Source of the DNA: Flexivirga meconopsidis
GTDB lineage: Bacteria; Actinomycetota; Actinomycetes; Actinomycetales; Dermatophilaceae
DNA: 64,000 bases
NCBI RefSeq assembly: GCF_026162425.1
Contig: NZ_JAOBQJ010000006.1
Coordinates: 171,186-235,185 of the forward strand
Reading direction: 5' to 3'
Shown here: one piece after another, positions 27,611-39,046 of the stretch
Layout: the number at the start of each line of letters is the position of its first letter
Position numbering within the stretch: the first letter of the stretch is position 1
Program-made: the position numbers and the translations under genes
Notes under the pieces: model-generated
Database searches by the model: none
Seen by the model: only the letters and a program-made list of their open reading frames with translations
What the model was told of the DNA's origin: nothing

Positions 27611-28408
27611 TTAGCTCTGCATTAGGTGCCAGCTGTCGCCCGGGAGCGCAATTCCGGTCTCGAGGTAGGTCTTGAGGTTGGCCAGCACCGTTGGCCAACC
27701 CTTCGAGATCCCGTTCAGCGTCGACTGGTCGGGCAGGTTCGTGTGGGTGACCGTGAGACGGACGATGTTGTTGTGCGGCTCGATCTCATACGCGACCGTC
27801 GACCCGGGCTCATCGAGCGGCTGGGCCGCCGGTTGGAACGTGAACACCAAGCGGTGAGGTGGCTTCGTCTCCAGCACCTGACCCCAGATGTCGTACTCGC
27901 CGTCACGGCCGCCGATCCGGTGAGTCCATGTGGACCCGGGCGTCCAGTCGGAGACATTGGCTATGCCGTTCCAGTAGATCGCCGTGATGTCGGCGTTCGT
28001 GAGCGCCTCCCACACCTGCTCAGCGGATGCGTGGATGTAGGTCACGTAGACGTAGTCGGGGAACTCATCGGTCTGGCTCATTGCGCTGTCCTCTGCTCGC
28101 TGTTTGATGACGTCCAGGACGTCGAGGTGAGGCCGATCGAATTCGTGGATCCAGCGACGCTGGATCTCGTGGATCGGTTCAGGGTTGAGGAAGTGGCGGC
28201 GCTCCCGGCCCCGTCGGATCACCACGACCAAGTTGGCCGCGACTAGGAGATCGAGGTGCTGTGTCACCGACTGGCGGGCCATGGCGATGCCCTCGCACAG
28301 GTCGCGGAGAGTCTGGCCGTTCTCGCGACGCAGGTCGTCGAGGAGAGCTCGCCGAGTGGGGTCGGCGAGCGCTTTGAACACCTCGTCGAGGTCGCGTCGC
28401 TGGCTCAC
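27611..28408 (-). CDS. ArsR-type regulator fused to an SRPBCC (AHSA1) domain
   Basis: 265 aa from GTG 28406-28408. Residues 1 to about 105 are a winged helix of the ArsR family (DEVFKALADPTRRALLDDLR, ARQSVTQHLDLLVAANLVVVIRRGRERRHFLN). The rest is an AHSA1 domain beginning MSQTDEFPDYVYVTYIHASAEQVWEALT and including FTFQPAAQP and VRLTVTHTNLP. No metal-binding Cys motif of the arsenic or zinc sensors is present, so an organic ligand bound by the fused domain is a sensible hypothesis. A palindromic operator lies just upstream. Confidence 0.9.
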   Translation of the reverse strand: MSQRRDLDEVFKALADPTRRALLDDLRRENGQTLRDLCEGIAMARQSVTQHLDLLVAANLVVVIRRGRERRHFLNPEPIHEIQRRWIHEFDRPHLDVLDVIKQRAEDSAMSQTDEFPDYVYVTYIHASAEQVWEALTNADITAIYWNGIANVSDWTPGSTWTHRIGGRDGEYDIWGQVLETKPPHRLVFTFQPAAQPLDEPGSTVAYEIEPHNNIVRLTVTHTNLPDQSTLNGISKGWPTVLANLKTYLETGIALPGDSWHLMQS

Positions 28409-28417
28409 GGCTCCAAT

Positions 28418-28437
28418 ATGCAGGCATCTACCTGCAT
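28418..28437. promoter_or_regulatory. Palindromic operator for the ArsR-SRPBCC regulator
   Basis: ATGCAGG (28418-28424), 6-nt spacer, CCTGCAT (28431-28437): a perfect inverted repeat 10 nt upstream of the regulator's start codon, in the position expected for autoregulation by an ArsR dimer. Confidence 0.75.
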
Positions 28438-28445
28438 GTGTCAAC

Positions 28446-29162
28446 TCAGAGCGGCCGACCCCTGGTCAAGCCGCCATTACCGTGTTCCTGCGAAGTCGTC
28501 ACAGCAACTCGTCCCTGTCTCGCTTGAGGATCGTCTATCGAAAGAGTGCCGGCGGACCTGGGAATCCACGACACGGCCCCGAAAGCGGCAAGCAGGGCGG
28601 GCGGCACGGTGATCCAGAAGAGAGTGCGCCACGAGCTTCCTTGCAGCACGACGCCGCCCAGGACCGGACCGGCGATCGGACCGATCAGCAGGGGCAGTCC
28701 GGTGATCGCGGTGATGCGGGCCCGGCGGCGCGGCTCCACGGCACCGAACGCCAGCGCCATGCCCACCGGGTTGATGAAGCCACCACCCAGCCCTTGCAAC
28801 ACTCGAGCCGCGATGAGCTCACCGAGGCTGTTCGTCATACCTGCCCAACTCGTCGCGGCTGCGAAGAGCAGCAGTGCCGCGATGTAGACGCGGCGGGCAC
28901 CGGACCGTTCGGCGACCGGGACAGCTACGGCCATCGCGCAGACCATGCCGAGGCTGTAACCGACCACGATCCACTGCGCAGCCGCCAGACCGACGTCGAA
29001 CACCGCCATGAAGCGCGGCATCGCCACCACCACGATCGTGGTGTCCAGCACCGCCAACAGCCCACCGAGCGCGACGACGCCCGCGACCCTGCGTTCGCTC
29101 CGGGTCAGTCGTTGCCGGTCGGGAGCATCATCGGCAGCCGCCACCGCGGGTGCCGCGGTCAC
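28446..29162 (-). pseudogene. DHA2-type MFS transporter truncated after the N-terminal half
   Basis: About 238 residues from GTG 29160-29162 against the usual 450-500. It has the DHA2 opening (LGGLLAVLDTTIVVVAMPRFM, AAAQWIVVGYSLGMVCAMAVAVPVAERSGARRVYI, GLGGGFINPVGMALAFG, LLIGPIAGPVLGGVVLQGSSWRTLFWI) through about six helices, then drifts into a non-membrane tail ending LTRGRPL. The missing half is not directly downstream; a likely C-terminal fragment lies at 24582-24950 on the same strand. The start overlaps the FMN reductase stop by GTGA. Confidence 0.75.
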
Positions 29163-29740
29163 GCCGCACCCCGTCGCCGATCGCGGCCGTCGCGCAAAGC
29201 GCGGGCCCACCAACCGAGTTCCTCGATGGTCGCCTGCAGCGCCGCCGACTCCTCGGCGCGCTGGATGAACCGCCCCTCCTGGTTGCAACGCTCCCAGGGG
29301 CGGTTCAACAGCACCGCCTCGCGGATCGTGGTTGCGCGCAGCTCGGGGAACACCTGCCGCAGCTGCTCGACCGCGCGGCAGCCGCCGGAGCTGGCCCCAT
29401 AACCGACGAAACCCACTGGTTTATAAGCCCATTCGGCGAAGTGTCAGTCGATTGCGTTTTTCAGCGGCGCTGGAAAGCTGTGGTTGTATTCCGGCGTGAC
29501 GATCAGGAAGCCGTCGGCCTCGTGCAGCCGACCGCTGATCGAGGATGAGCCACCGCCCGGGTTCATGGCCGTCATCGGCAGATCGTGCTCGACCAGGTCC
29601 ACGACGTCGAGGTCGACCCACGGAATCCTCGACGCCTCCGATTGCACCCAGGCCGCTAAAGTCCCGGCGAGTCGGTCGTCGCGGACGCTCCCGACGAGCA
29701 GTGCGATGCGGAGTGATGAGGTTGCGCTGTTGATGTCCAC
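29159..29740 (-). pseudogene. NADPH-dependent FMN reductase with internal TGA stop
   Basis: The frame runs from GTG 29738-29740 (SSLRIALLVGSVRDDRLA) through LIVTPEYNHSFPAPLKNAID, meets TGA at 29444-29446, then continues in the same frame as HFAEWAYKPVGFVGYGASSGGCRA to 29159. In the family the position after NAID is usually Trp, so a single TGG-to-TGA change explains the break. Total length with the stop read through is about 193 aa, normal for the family. Full-length function requires readthrough. Confidence 0.85.
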
Positions 29741-29818
29741 GCCGGCGACGCTAGAAGTTCGCCCATGGACGAACTCAAGCCCGCGCGACGATCACCTCGC
29801 GAACGCCGCTCGGATCGA

Positions 29819-32851
<3,033 letters not shown>

Positions 32852-32934
32852 AGGCTACCGACCACTCGCTGCTGCCCTGTCCTACGCCTCGGCCGGTGCG
32901 CCGCCACGACGTGGGCGCATGCGCGTTGCCGAGC

Positions 32935-33726
32935 TCACCGACGAGGGGGTCCGGGCCGTTGCTCGTTGCCTCGGGTCGGCGCTTTGCCTTGTCCCGTATG
33001 ACGGTTCGCCGCCGCCTCGCGGTCCAGCAACGGCAGGTCGTCCGGCGTAACCAGGAAGGTCGAGACGGCATACTCGACCAGCTGCATGCGCCGGTTGGTG
33101 GCCGCCTGGCCGGCTCCGCCGTGCAAACCCTGCACCCCGGCGCGGCTCAATTTGTCGCAGACGTTGTCGATCTTGCGGCCGAAACGGGTCGGGGTCCAGC
33201 CGAGCCGCGCGGCGGCATCGACGGCGGCCGGAATCTCCCATGCTCCCAGTCCTGCCCGGCGCAGCACCGGCTCGGCGAGAGCGAGGATCGCGAGACGCTG
33301 CGACTCGGTGAAGGTGGTCGGGGCAAGCGTCGTCCTGCCGTCGACCGACGCACGGTGTGACGGCGTGACGTAGCTCGCCTGATCGGTCTCGACGAGCAAC
33401 TCGTAGGTGGTGCGCCCGGCCGAGAAGGTCACCACGGTGGTCGGAAACACAATGGGCAGTGCGGCGCCCGCGGCGAGCGTGCTGCGCATCAATCCCTGTT
33501 CGTCGGTGAGCGACGCCGGGATCCGGTTGCCCATGTTGCAGATCCACCACATCCCGTCCCGATTGACGAACTGCAGGAAGAGCCGGTGCAGGTAGGGGTT
33601 GTCGTCGAGCACCAGGTCGCCCTCACGACCGACGCGCAGCGTCTCCCCGGGCGTGACGGCGGCGATCTCGCCGGCGAAGTCGACACGCAACTCGGCCGCT
33701 GCTGCGGCTGTGTCCCCCTGCGGCAT
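32935..33726 (-). CDS. FHA-like domain protein
   Basis: 263 aa from ATG 33724-33726 (a TTG three codons earlier is possible). The N-terminal 100 residues resemble a forkhead-associated fold (VTPGETLRVGREGDLVLDDNPYLHRLFLQFVNRDGMWWICNMG), though the Ser-His of the phosphothreonine pocket is replaced by NPYLHR. The second half (FTESQRLAILALAEPVLRR, LGWTPTRFGRKIDNVCDKLSRAG) looks like a winged helix-turn-helix. The tail is basic and disordered. Role unknown; perhaps a Ser/Thr-kinase signalling adaptor. Confidence 0.7.
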   Translation of the reverse strand: MPQGDTAAAAAELRVDFAGEIAAVTPGETLRVGREGDLVLDDNPYLHRLFLQFVNRDGMWWICNMGNRIPASLTDEQGLMRSTLAAGAALPIVFPTTVVTFSAGRTTYELLVETDQASYVTPSHRASVDGRTTLAPTTFTESQRLAILALAEPVLRRAGLGAWEIPAAVDAAARLGWTPTRFGRKIDNVCDKLSRAGVQGLHGGAGQAATNRRMQLVEYAVSTFLVTPDDLPLLDREAAANRHTGQGKAPTRGNEQRPGPPRR

Positions 33727-33848
33727 ACCGCCCAACCTACGTCAGCGGATGGGGTGGCGGCCCCATAGCGACCACGCAACGTCCGGGGCGAGGAGGACGT
33801 CTGCCCAATGAAACGCCCGGAGGGGAACCGGCAGACGAGGAGAGACCG

Positions 33849-35093
33849 ATGAAACGCACACCGATGATCGCGCTGCTGGCAGCCACGGCGGCAACGATCG
33901 CCGTGAGCGGCTGCAACAACGAGACGATGGGCACCCCGGAGCCGACGGCGACGGCGCCCTCCTCGGTGACGCCCACGGCAGCGCCGACACCGTCCGGGTC
34001 ATCGAGCACCTCAGCGACCCACACCTCCACCGCGACGCGGACGGCCAGACCGTCGTCGTCGCACCCGTCGGCGCCCGGCCGGCCCGCACCCACGCTCTCG
34101 CAGGCGCGCGCCGACCTCGCCGCGGACACCGGCTACCGCACGCCCGCCGTGGTGCCGGTCGACGGCGGCTACCAGGGGGCGACCATCGAGAAGCAGCACA
34201 CTCTGGTGATCTGGGCCGGTGACGGCGAGACCTGGGAGCCGGTCTTCACCGGGAAGCTGCTGGCTCCGGTCAGCGACGACGAGCCGATCACCGTCGAAGG
34301 GCGCAAGCTGGCCGGGGATCTGGACGGGACCTTCATCGTGCGGGGGCCGTTCACCGGCGACGGCACCGGCCAGGCGCTCGCCTACGGGCGCGGCGACACC
34401 GGGTGGGGACTGTATGTCGCCCAAGCCGACGGCTCGCTGAAGACCACCAGCAAAGCGCCCGCACTCGGCCAGAACGGGTTGGAGTTGCATATCGAATTCA
34501 ACGCCGGGGGCTTGCGCACCCTGTCGATGTGGGGTCCAGGGGCGCAGGCGGCCTTCGCAATGCAGACCAGGAACCCGATCGAGCGCACGTGGAAGCGCGT
34601 GGGCGACGGGCTGCAGCTGACCGGCACCAACATCGTGCAGGGCAAACGGCTCCCGGAGCACCGGATGCCGCAGCAGGCGACCGCACCGAAGCGCACCGGC
34701 CGGAGCCTGCCCGACGGCACCTGGCAGGTCGTCACCCTTGGCGGCCCCGGGGAGTTCGGGCTGATCCCGATGGCCGCCCTGCGCACCGGCCCGGACTGCA
34801 GCCAGAGCGGATTGTGCCTGGAACGCACCGACGGCGAATACGAGATGGCATTGACGGACACGGCGTCGATCTCGGTGCCGACCGGCCAGGGCGGCAACGT
34901 GACGATCCCGCACTGGGTGCACCGGCAGGTGTACGGCCCGACGCAGCCAAACGAGACGATCGACCTCGCGCAGCTGAAAGGCGGCCCGTACCAGGCGCCT
35001 TCGGGCATCACCAGCCTCACGCGTGGTCGTTACGCGACGGTCACGGTCTCTGGCGGCAAGGTCACCGCCATCACCTACTCCGGTCAGTCCTGA
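33849..35093 (+). CDS. putative secreted lipoprotein
   Basis: 414 aa with GAGGAG upstream of the ATG. The signal peptide MKRTPMIALLAATAATIAVSGC ends in a lipobox (AVSGC), so Cys22 should be lipid-modified. A Thr/Ser/Pro linker (residues 25-80) leads to a beta-rich extracytoplasmic domain with GWGLYVAQADGS, GLRTLSMWGPGAQAAFAM and DGTWQVVTLGG. Two Cys in DCSQSGLC may form a disulfide. No family recognised; located on the outer face of the membrane. Confidence 0.82.
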   Translation: MKRTPMIALLAATAATIAVSGCNNETMGTPEPTATAPSSVTPTAAPTPSGSSSTSATHTSTATRTARPSSSHPSAPGRPAPTLSQARADLAADTGYRTPAVVPVDGGYQGATIEKQHTLVIWAGDGETWEPVFTGKLLAPVSDDEPITVEGRKLAGDLDGTFIVRGPFTGDGTGQALAYGRGDTGWGLYVAQADGSLKTTSKAPALGQNGLELHIEFNAGGLRTLSMWGPGAQAAFAMQTRNPIERTWKRVGDGLQLTGTNIVQGKRLPEHRMPQQATAPKRTGRSLPDGTWQVVTLGGPGEFGLIPMAALRTGPDCSQSGLCLERTDGEYEMALTDTASISVPTGQGGNVTIPHWVHRQVYGPTQPNETIDLAQLKGGPYQAPSGITSLTRGRYATVTVSGGKVTAITYSGQS

Positions 35094-35097
35094 CCGG

Positions 35098-36153
35098 TCA
35101 CCCAGTGGGAGCGGCGCCTCGTTCAGGGGCGAGGCGCCGCTGCCACACCCTTTGTATGCCGTCCGGCCGATAACCGAGCCGTGCGTTGACCGCGAGCATG
35201 GGTTCGTTGTCGGCGGCGTTCCAGGTGCGGATCTCGCTGACCGCCGGCAGCTCGTCCATCATGGCGAGCGCCGCGGTCGCCTTCATGCGCAGGCCGAGCG
35301 AGTGGCCGCGCGCCTCGCGGAGCACCAAAGTGTCCTGTTGGTAGGCGCGTTCGGGCGTTTGCGTCGACACCTCCAGCCGGGTGAAACCGGCTAGGCGACC
35401 ACTGCGCCCGTCGCGGGCAACGACCTCGACAAAGCGGCGCCCACTGTCCACCACCCGTTGCAGGTCGTCGGCGACCCGCTGCGGAGTCCACTCCTCCTCG
35501 TCCCAGCTCAGGTCCCCCTGCGGGGCGTCGGTGCTCATCCGCCGGCTCAGCTCCGCGCGGCCGGCCAGCCAATCCTCGGGGATCCCATCCCACGACACCT
35601 CCAGCTCGTATGCCGCAGCGTCCTCCCGGCGCGCGGCCGCTGTGGCGCGACCGAGTAGGTCGCGATCACCCGGCAGCGCCATCGTGCTGCCGAGCATCGT
35701 CTGGACGACCGCGAATCCGCGCCGTTCGGCAAACGACCGGCCGATGTCGTCGGAGCCTGCGTCATACTCGGTGAAGGCCTGGAGGATCGTCCGATGTGCT
35801 TGCCGCGCAATGCTTTCGGCTTCGTCGGCCAACGCACTGCCGACTCCCCCACCGCGGTGCTCGGGTGGGACGTGCAACATCACCAGCGCGTTGTCCTGGT
35901 TGTCGTGCAGGGGCATCGCGATAGCCAGCATCCCCACCACCGTGTGTCCGCGGAGCGCGACTCTGTCGGCATACCCGATGTCGGTGCGGGTGCGCCGCAT
36001 GGTGCGCAGCTCGCTCGCCGACCAGCTCGGGTCGGTCCCGGTGTGCAGCGACGCCATCGACGCCCGTTGCGCGTCGACCCACCGGTCGAAGAGATCGCGA
36101 GCGGCCGGGTCGTCGGAGCGGCCGTCGACGGGCACGATGCGCAGCGGGTCCAC
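35098..36153 (-). CDS. tandem GNAT-family acetyltransferase
   Basis: 351 aa from GTG 36151-36153, chosen because homologous-looking sequence begins [15 protein letters not shown]; the open frame further upstream crosses the divergent msrA start. Two acetyltransferase folds: the first has [42 protein letters not shown] with the acetyl-CoA loop, the second has [43 protein letters not shown] and [21 protein letters not shown]. The two-domain plan recalls mycothiol synthase MshD, but the motifs are closer to generic tandem GNATs. Substrate unknown. Confidence 0.85.
   Translation of the reverse strand: MDPLRIVPVDGRSDDPAARDLFDRWVDAQRASMASLHTGTDPSWSASELRTMRRTRTDIGYADRVALRGHTVVGMLAIAMPLHDNQDNALVMLHVPPEHRGGGVGSALADEAESIARQAHRTILQAFTEYDAGSDDIGRSFAERRGFAVVQTMLGSTMALPGDRDLLGRATAAARREDAAAYELEVSWDGIPEDWLAGRAELSRRMSTDAPQGDLSWDEEEWTPQRVADDLQRVVDSGRRFVEVVARDGRSGRLAGFTRLEVSTQTPERAYQQDTLVLREARGHSLGLRMKATAALAMMDELPAVSEIRTWNAADNEPMLAVNARLGYRPDGIQRVWQRRLAPERGAAPTG
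35110..35141 (+). terminator. Hairpin terminator inside the 3' end of the opposing gene
   Basis: AGCGGCGCCTCG (35110-35121) pairs perfectly with 35130-35141 across an 8-nt loop, 17 nt after the lipoprotein stop codon. It lies within the last codons of the converging acetyltransferase gene. Confidence 0.65.
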
Positions 36154-36244
36154 GCCGCCGCAGTCTGGTCTACGTCCGACGGCGAAGCGACTCATTATTC
36201 GCGGCGGCCGGGAAGGGTTCGACCGGTTTCGTCGTTCCCAGGAC

Positions 36245-36949
36245 ATGAACTTCTTCCTCGGCCGCAAGACCACGATGGTGTCCCCTGACGAGGCGCTGCC
36301 CGGCCGCAAGCAGCCGCTGCCCGGCATACCCGACCGGCACGAGGTGCTTGGCACCTCGATGCACGGGCCGTGGCCCGAGGGCACCCAGATGCTGTATGTC
36401 GCGATGGGCTGCTTCTGGGGCGCCGAGCGGATCTTCTGGCAGCAGCCGGGGGTGGTGACGACGGCCGCCGGCTACATGGGCGGCTACACCGAGAACCCCA
36501 CCTACGAGGAGACCTGCACCGGCCGCACCGGTCACACCGAGGCGGTGCTGGTCGCCTACGACCCGGCCAAGACGTCGGCCGAGTTGCTGCTCAAGGCGTT
36601 CTGGGAGAACCACGACCCGACCACCGCCAACCGGCAGGGCAACGACGTCGGCACGCAATACCGCTCGGCGATCTACTGGACCACCCCCGAGCAGGAGCAG
36701 GCCGCGATCGCGACCCGCGATGCGTTCCAGAAGGTGCTGGCCGCGAACGGTTTCGGCGAGATCTCGACCGAGATCGAACCGGCGTCGAAGGCGGGACCGT
36801 TCTACTACGCCGAGGACTACCACCAGCAATACCTCCACAAGAACCCCGGCGGCTACTGCAACCACGGCCCCAACGGGATGACCTGCCCGGTCGGCCTGGT
36901 GCGTCAGGACCAGCTGCCCGCCCAGGCGGACGTGCTGCCGCCGAGCTGA
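36245..36949 (+). CDS. msrA: peptide methionine-S-sulfoxide reductase MsrA
   Basis: 234 aa from ATG 36245. The catalytic Cys56 lies in [66 protein letters not shown] and [23 protein letters not shown] are standard MsrA motifs with resolving Cys near the end. It repairs oxidised methionine. The long N-terminal extension with [10 protein letters not shown] is the common actinobacterial and proteobacterial form. Confidence 0.96.
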   Translation: MNFFLGRKTTMVSPDEALPGRKQPLPGIPDRHEVLGTSMHGPWPEGTQMLYVAMGCFWGAERIFWQQPGVVTTAAGYMGGYTENPTYEETCTGRTGHTEAVLVAYDPAKTSAELLLKAFWENHDPTTANRQGNDVGTQYRSAIYWTTPEQEQAAIATRDAFQKVLAANGFGEISTEIEPASKAGPFYYAEDYHQQYLHKNPGGYCNHGPNGMTCPVGLVRQDQLPAQADVLPPS

Positions 36950-36950
36950 T

Positions 36951-36966
36951 GTATCACCGGTGATAC
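36951..36966. promoter_or_regulatory. Palindromic operator of the VapBC-type module
   Basis: GTATCACCGGTGATAC is a perfect 16-bp palindrome, 9 nt upstream of the antitoxin start and 1 nt after the msrA stop. Toxin-antitoxin complexes of this type usually repress their own promoter through such a site. Confidence 0.8.
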
Positions 36967-36975
36967 GCTGATTGC

Positions 36976-37212
36976 ATGAAGCCGGTCACCGTCCGAGATC
37001 TGCGCAATCGCAGCGCCGACGTTCTCGCTCGCGTCGGCGCTGGCGAGTCGCTCACGATCACTCGCGATGGCGAGCCGGTTGCGGCGGTCGTCCCACTCCC
37101 GCGCCGTGCGTTGACCGCAACCCAGCTGATCGAACGTCGACGCGCACTGCCTCGGGTTGATGCACGAGGTCTGCGAGACGACATCGACCGACTCATCGAT
37201 CCGTCGCTGTGA
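36976..37212 (+). CDS. type II antitoxin, Phd/YefM-like (VapB partner)
   Basis: 78 aa. VTVRDLRNRSADVLARVGAGESLTITRDGEPVAAVVPLP is the Phd/YefM DNA-binding fold; the C-terminal RRRALPRVDARGLRDDIDRLIDPSL is the flexible segment that would occupy the toxin's active site. The stop overlaps the toxin start, giving equal, coupled translation. Phd-type antitoxins paired with PIN toxins are common in actinobacteria. Confidence 0.92.
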   Translation: MKPVTVRDLRNRSADVLARVGAGESLTITRDGEPVAAVVPLPRRALTATQLIERRRALPRVDARGLRDDIDRLIDPSL

Positions 37213-37625
37213 CAACAGAGTCCACCGAGGGAGTGCTCGACACCTCGACCCTCATCGACCTGGCCGACTGCGACCCAGCTTCCCTGCCGAACGTGCCGCT
37301 GATCACGTCGATAACTCTGGCCGAGCTTTCTGTCGGCCCGCTGGTCGCGCGCACCGCGGAAGAACGCGCGGCGCGGCAGGCGCACCTGCAGCAAGCGGAG
37401 ACGGACTTCGAGCCGATCCCGTTCGACGCGGCCGCCGCGCGTGCTTTCGGTCAGATCGCCGCCGGTTTGCGGGCGAGCGGTCGCAAATCCACCGCCCGGG
37501 CGTACGACGCGCTGATCGCTGCCACCGCGCTCTCGCGCGGCCTGCCCGTTCACACCGCCAACCCTGCCGACTTCCGCGGCATCAAGGGACTGAATGTCGT
37601 TGCCGTGAAACGGCAAGCACGCTAA
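37209..37625 (+). CDS. vapC: PIN-domain toxin, VapC-like RNase
   Basis: 138 aa, GTG start overlapping the antitoxin stop (GTGA). The PIN acidic set is complete: Asp11 in VLDTSTLIDL, Glu39 in ITLAELSVG, Asp100 in ARAYDALIAATAL and Asp121 in TANPADFRG. VapC toxins cut specific tRNAs or rRNA to stall growth. Activity is expected to be blocked by the upstream antitoxin. Confidence 0.93.
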   Translation: MTTESTEGVLDTSTLIDLADCDPASLPNVPLITSITLAELSVGPLVARTAEERAARQAHLQQAETDFEPIPFDAAAARAFGQIAAGLRASGRKSTARAYDALIAATALSRGLPVHTANPADFRGIKGLNVVAVKRQAR

Positions 37626-37705
37626 GGGCTACAGCGATCAGTACGCCGCCGGGGCTGGCTGGTTAAGGTGGCGCACGGAGCCGCCACCTTCCCGTGAGGA
37701 GAGCC

Positions 37706-38671
37706 ATGTTCGCCGTGTACGCCGACCAGCCCCACAAGGACGCGCCGCTGGAGGGCCTGGTGGTCGGCGAACGTCCCGAGCCGCAGGTGCCGGACGGCTG
37801 GGTCAAGGTCAACGTGAAGGCCGCGAGCCTCAATCTGCACGACGTCTGGACCCTGCGCGGGGTCGGCATCAAGCCCGAGCAGTTCCCGATGACGCTCGGC
37901 ATGGACGCCGCCGGCACCCTCGACGACGGCACCGAGGTCGTCATCTATCCGGTCGTCAACCAAGCCGGCTGGACCGACGACCAGACGCTCGACCCCAAGC
38001 GCACCCTGCTCACCGAGCAGCACCAGGGCACATTCGCCGACCAGGTGGTCGTGCCGGCCGCCAACGCGCTGCCCAAGCCCGCGGGGCTGAGCTTCGCGCA
38101 GGCGGCGTGCCTCGGTACGGCGTGGCTCACGGCATACCGGATGCTCTTCACCAAGTCGGGCATCCGACCCGGCCAGACGATGCTCGTGCAGGGCGCCAGC
38201 GGTGGCGTCTCGACCGCGCTGATCGCCCTCGGCAAGGCCGCCGGCATGCGGGTGTGGTGCACCGGCACCAGTGACGAAAAGCGAGCATTGGCAAAGGAAG
38301 TCGGCGCCGACGAGGTGTTCGAGCCGGGGGCTCGACTGCCCGAGCGGATCCCGGTCGTGTTCGACTCGGTCGGCAAGGCGACCTGGTCGCACTCGATCAA
38401 GTCGCTCATCCCCGGCGGCACCCTGGTGACCTGCGGCGCGACCACCGGCGAGCCGGAGTCGGCCGAGCTGACCCGCATCTTCTTCCTGCAGCTGCAAGTG
38501 CTCGGCTCCACGATGGGCACCCGGTCGGAGTTCGCCGATCTGCTCTCCTACTGCGCCACGGCCGGGCTGCAGCCGGCCATCGGACAGGAGCTGCCGATGG
38601 AACGCGCCAAGGAAGCCTTCGAGGCGATGATCGACGGTCGCACCGGCGGCAAATTGGTGCTCACTCGCTGA
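37706..38671 (+). CDS. zinc-type/quinone oxidoreductase (MDR family)
   Basis: 321 aa from ATG 37706, preceded by GAGGAGAG. Medium-chain dehydrogenase fold: GroES-like N-terminal half (VKVNVKAASLNLHDVWTLRGVG, LGMDAAGTLDDGTEVVIYP) and a Rossmann domain (GQTMLVQGASGGVSTALIALGKAAG, VVFDSVGKATWSHSIKSLIPGGTLVTCG). The catalytic-zinc Cys/His residues of alcohol dehydrogenases are missing, so it is more likely an NADPH-quinone or enoyl reductase. Confidence 0.9.
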   Translation: MFAVYADQPHKDAPLEGLVVGERPEPQVPDGWVKVNVKAASLNLHDVWTLRGVGIKPEQFPMTLGMDAAGTLDDGTEVVIYPVVNQAGWTDDQTLDPKRTLLTEQHQGTFADQVVVPAANALPKPAGLSFAQAACLGTAWLTAYRMLFTKSGIRPGQTMLVQGASGGVSTALIALGKAAGMRVWCTGTSDEKRALAKEVGADEVFEPGARLPERIPVVFDSVGKATWSHSIKSLIPGGTLVTCGATTGEPESAELTRIFFLQLQVLGSTMGTRSEFADLLSYCATAGLQPAIGQELPMERAKEAFEAMIDGRTGGKLVLTR

Positions 38672-38717
38672 GCGTTTTCCCACCCGACCGGCGACGACTC
38701 GGACGAGGATGGAGCAC

Positions 38718-39008
38718 ATGAACGACGACGTCACTGTGCAGGACAATCCGCCGCAGAGCCGTTACGAGGCGCACGTCGGCCGTGCACTGGCCGGCTTCGC
38801 GGTCTATGACCTGGCCGACGGCGTGATCATCTTTGTGCACACCGAGGTCGACCCGAAGTTCGAGGGCAAGGGCATCGGCGGCGCGATCGCGCGCTTCGCC
38901 CTCGACGACGTGCGCAGCGTCGGCGAGCGACGGGTCGTGCCGTCGTGCCCGTTCATCAAGGCCTGGATCGACAAGCACCCCGAATACCAGTCACTCACGC
39001 AACCCTGA
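38718..39008 (+). CDS. YjdJ/GNAT-like small acetyltransferase
   Basis: 96 aa. RYEAHVGRALAGFAVYDLADGVIIFVHTEVDPKFEGKGIGGAIARFALDDVR and the ending VVPSCPFIKAWIDKHPEYQSL match the short GNAT-related family that includes human GTLF3/NATD1. The acetyl-CoA loop GKGIGG is present. ATG 38718 is favoured by the purine-rich GAGGATGGAG before it; ATG 38709 is also possible. Confidence 0.87.
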   Translation: MNDDVTVQDNPPQSRYEAHVGRALAGFAVYDLADGVIIFVHTEVDPKFEGKGIGGAIARFALDDVRSVGERRVVPSCPFIKAWIDKHPEYQSLTQP

Positions 39009-39046
39009 CCCTGGCCACTCGGCCCGGGCGGCCGAGCCTGAAGCCG

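Noticed and set aside
35098..36153. Mycothiol synthase MshD
   Set aside because: Two GNAT domains fit, but the sequence is longer and lacks the motifs I associate with MshD; left as a generic tandem GNAT.
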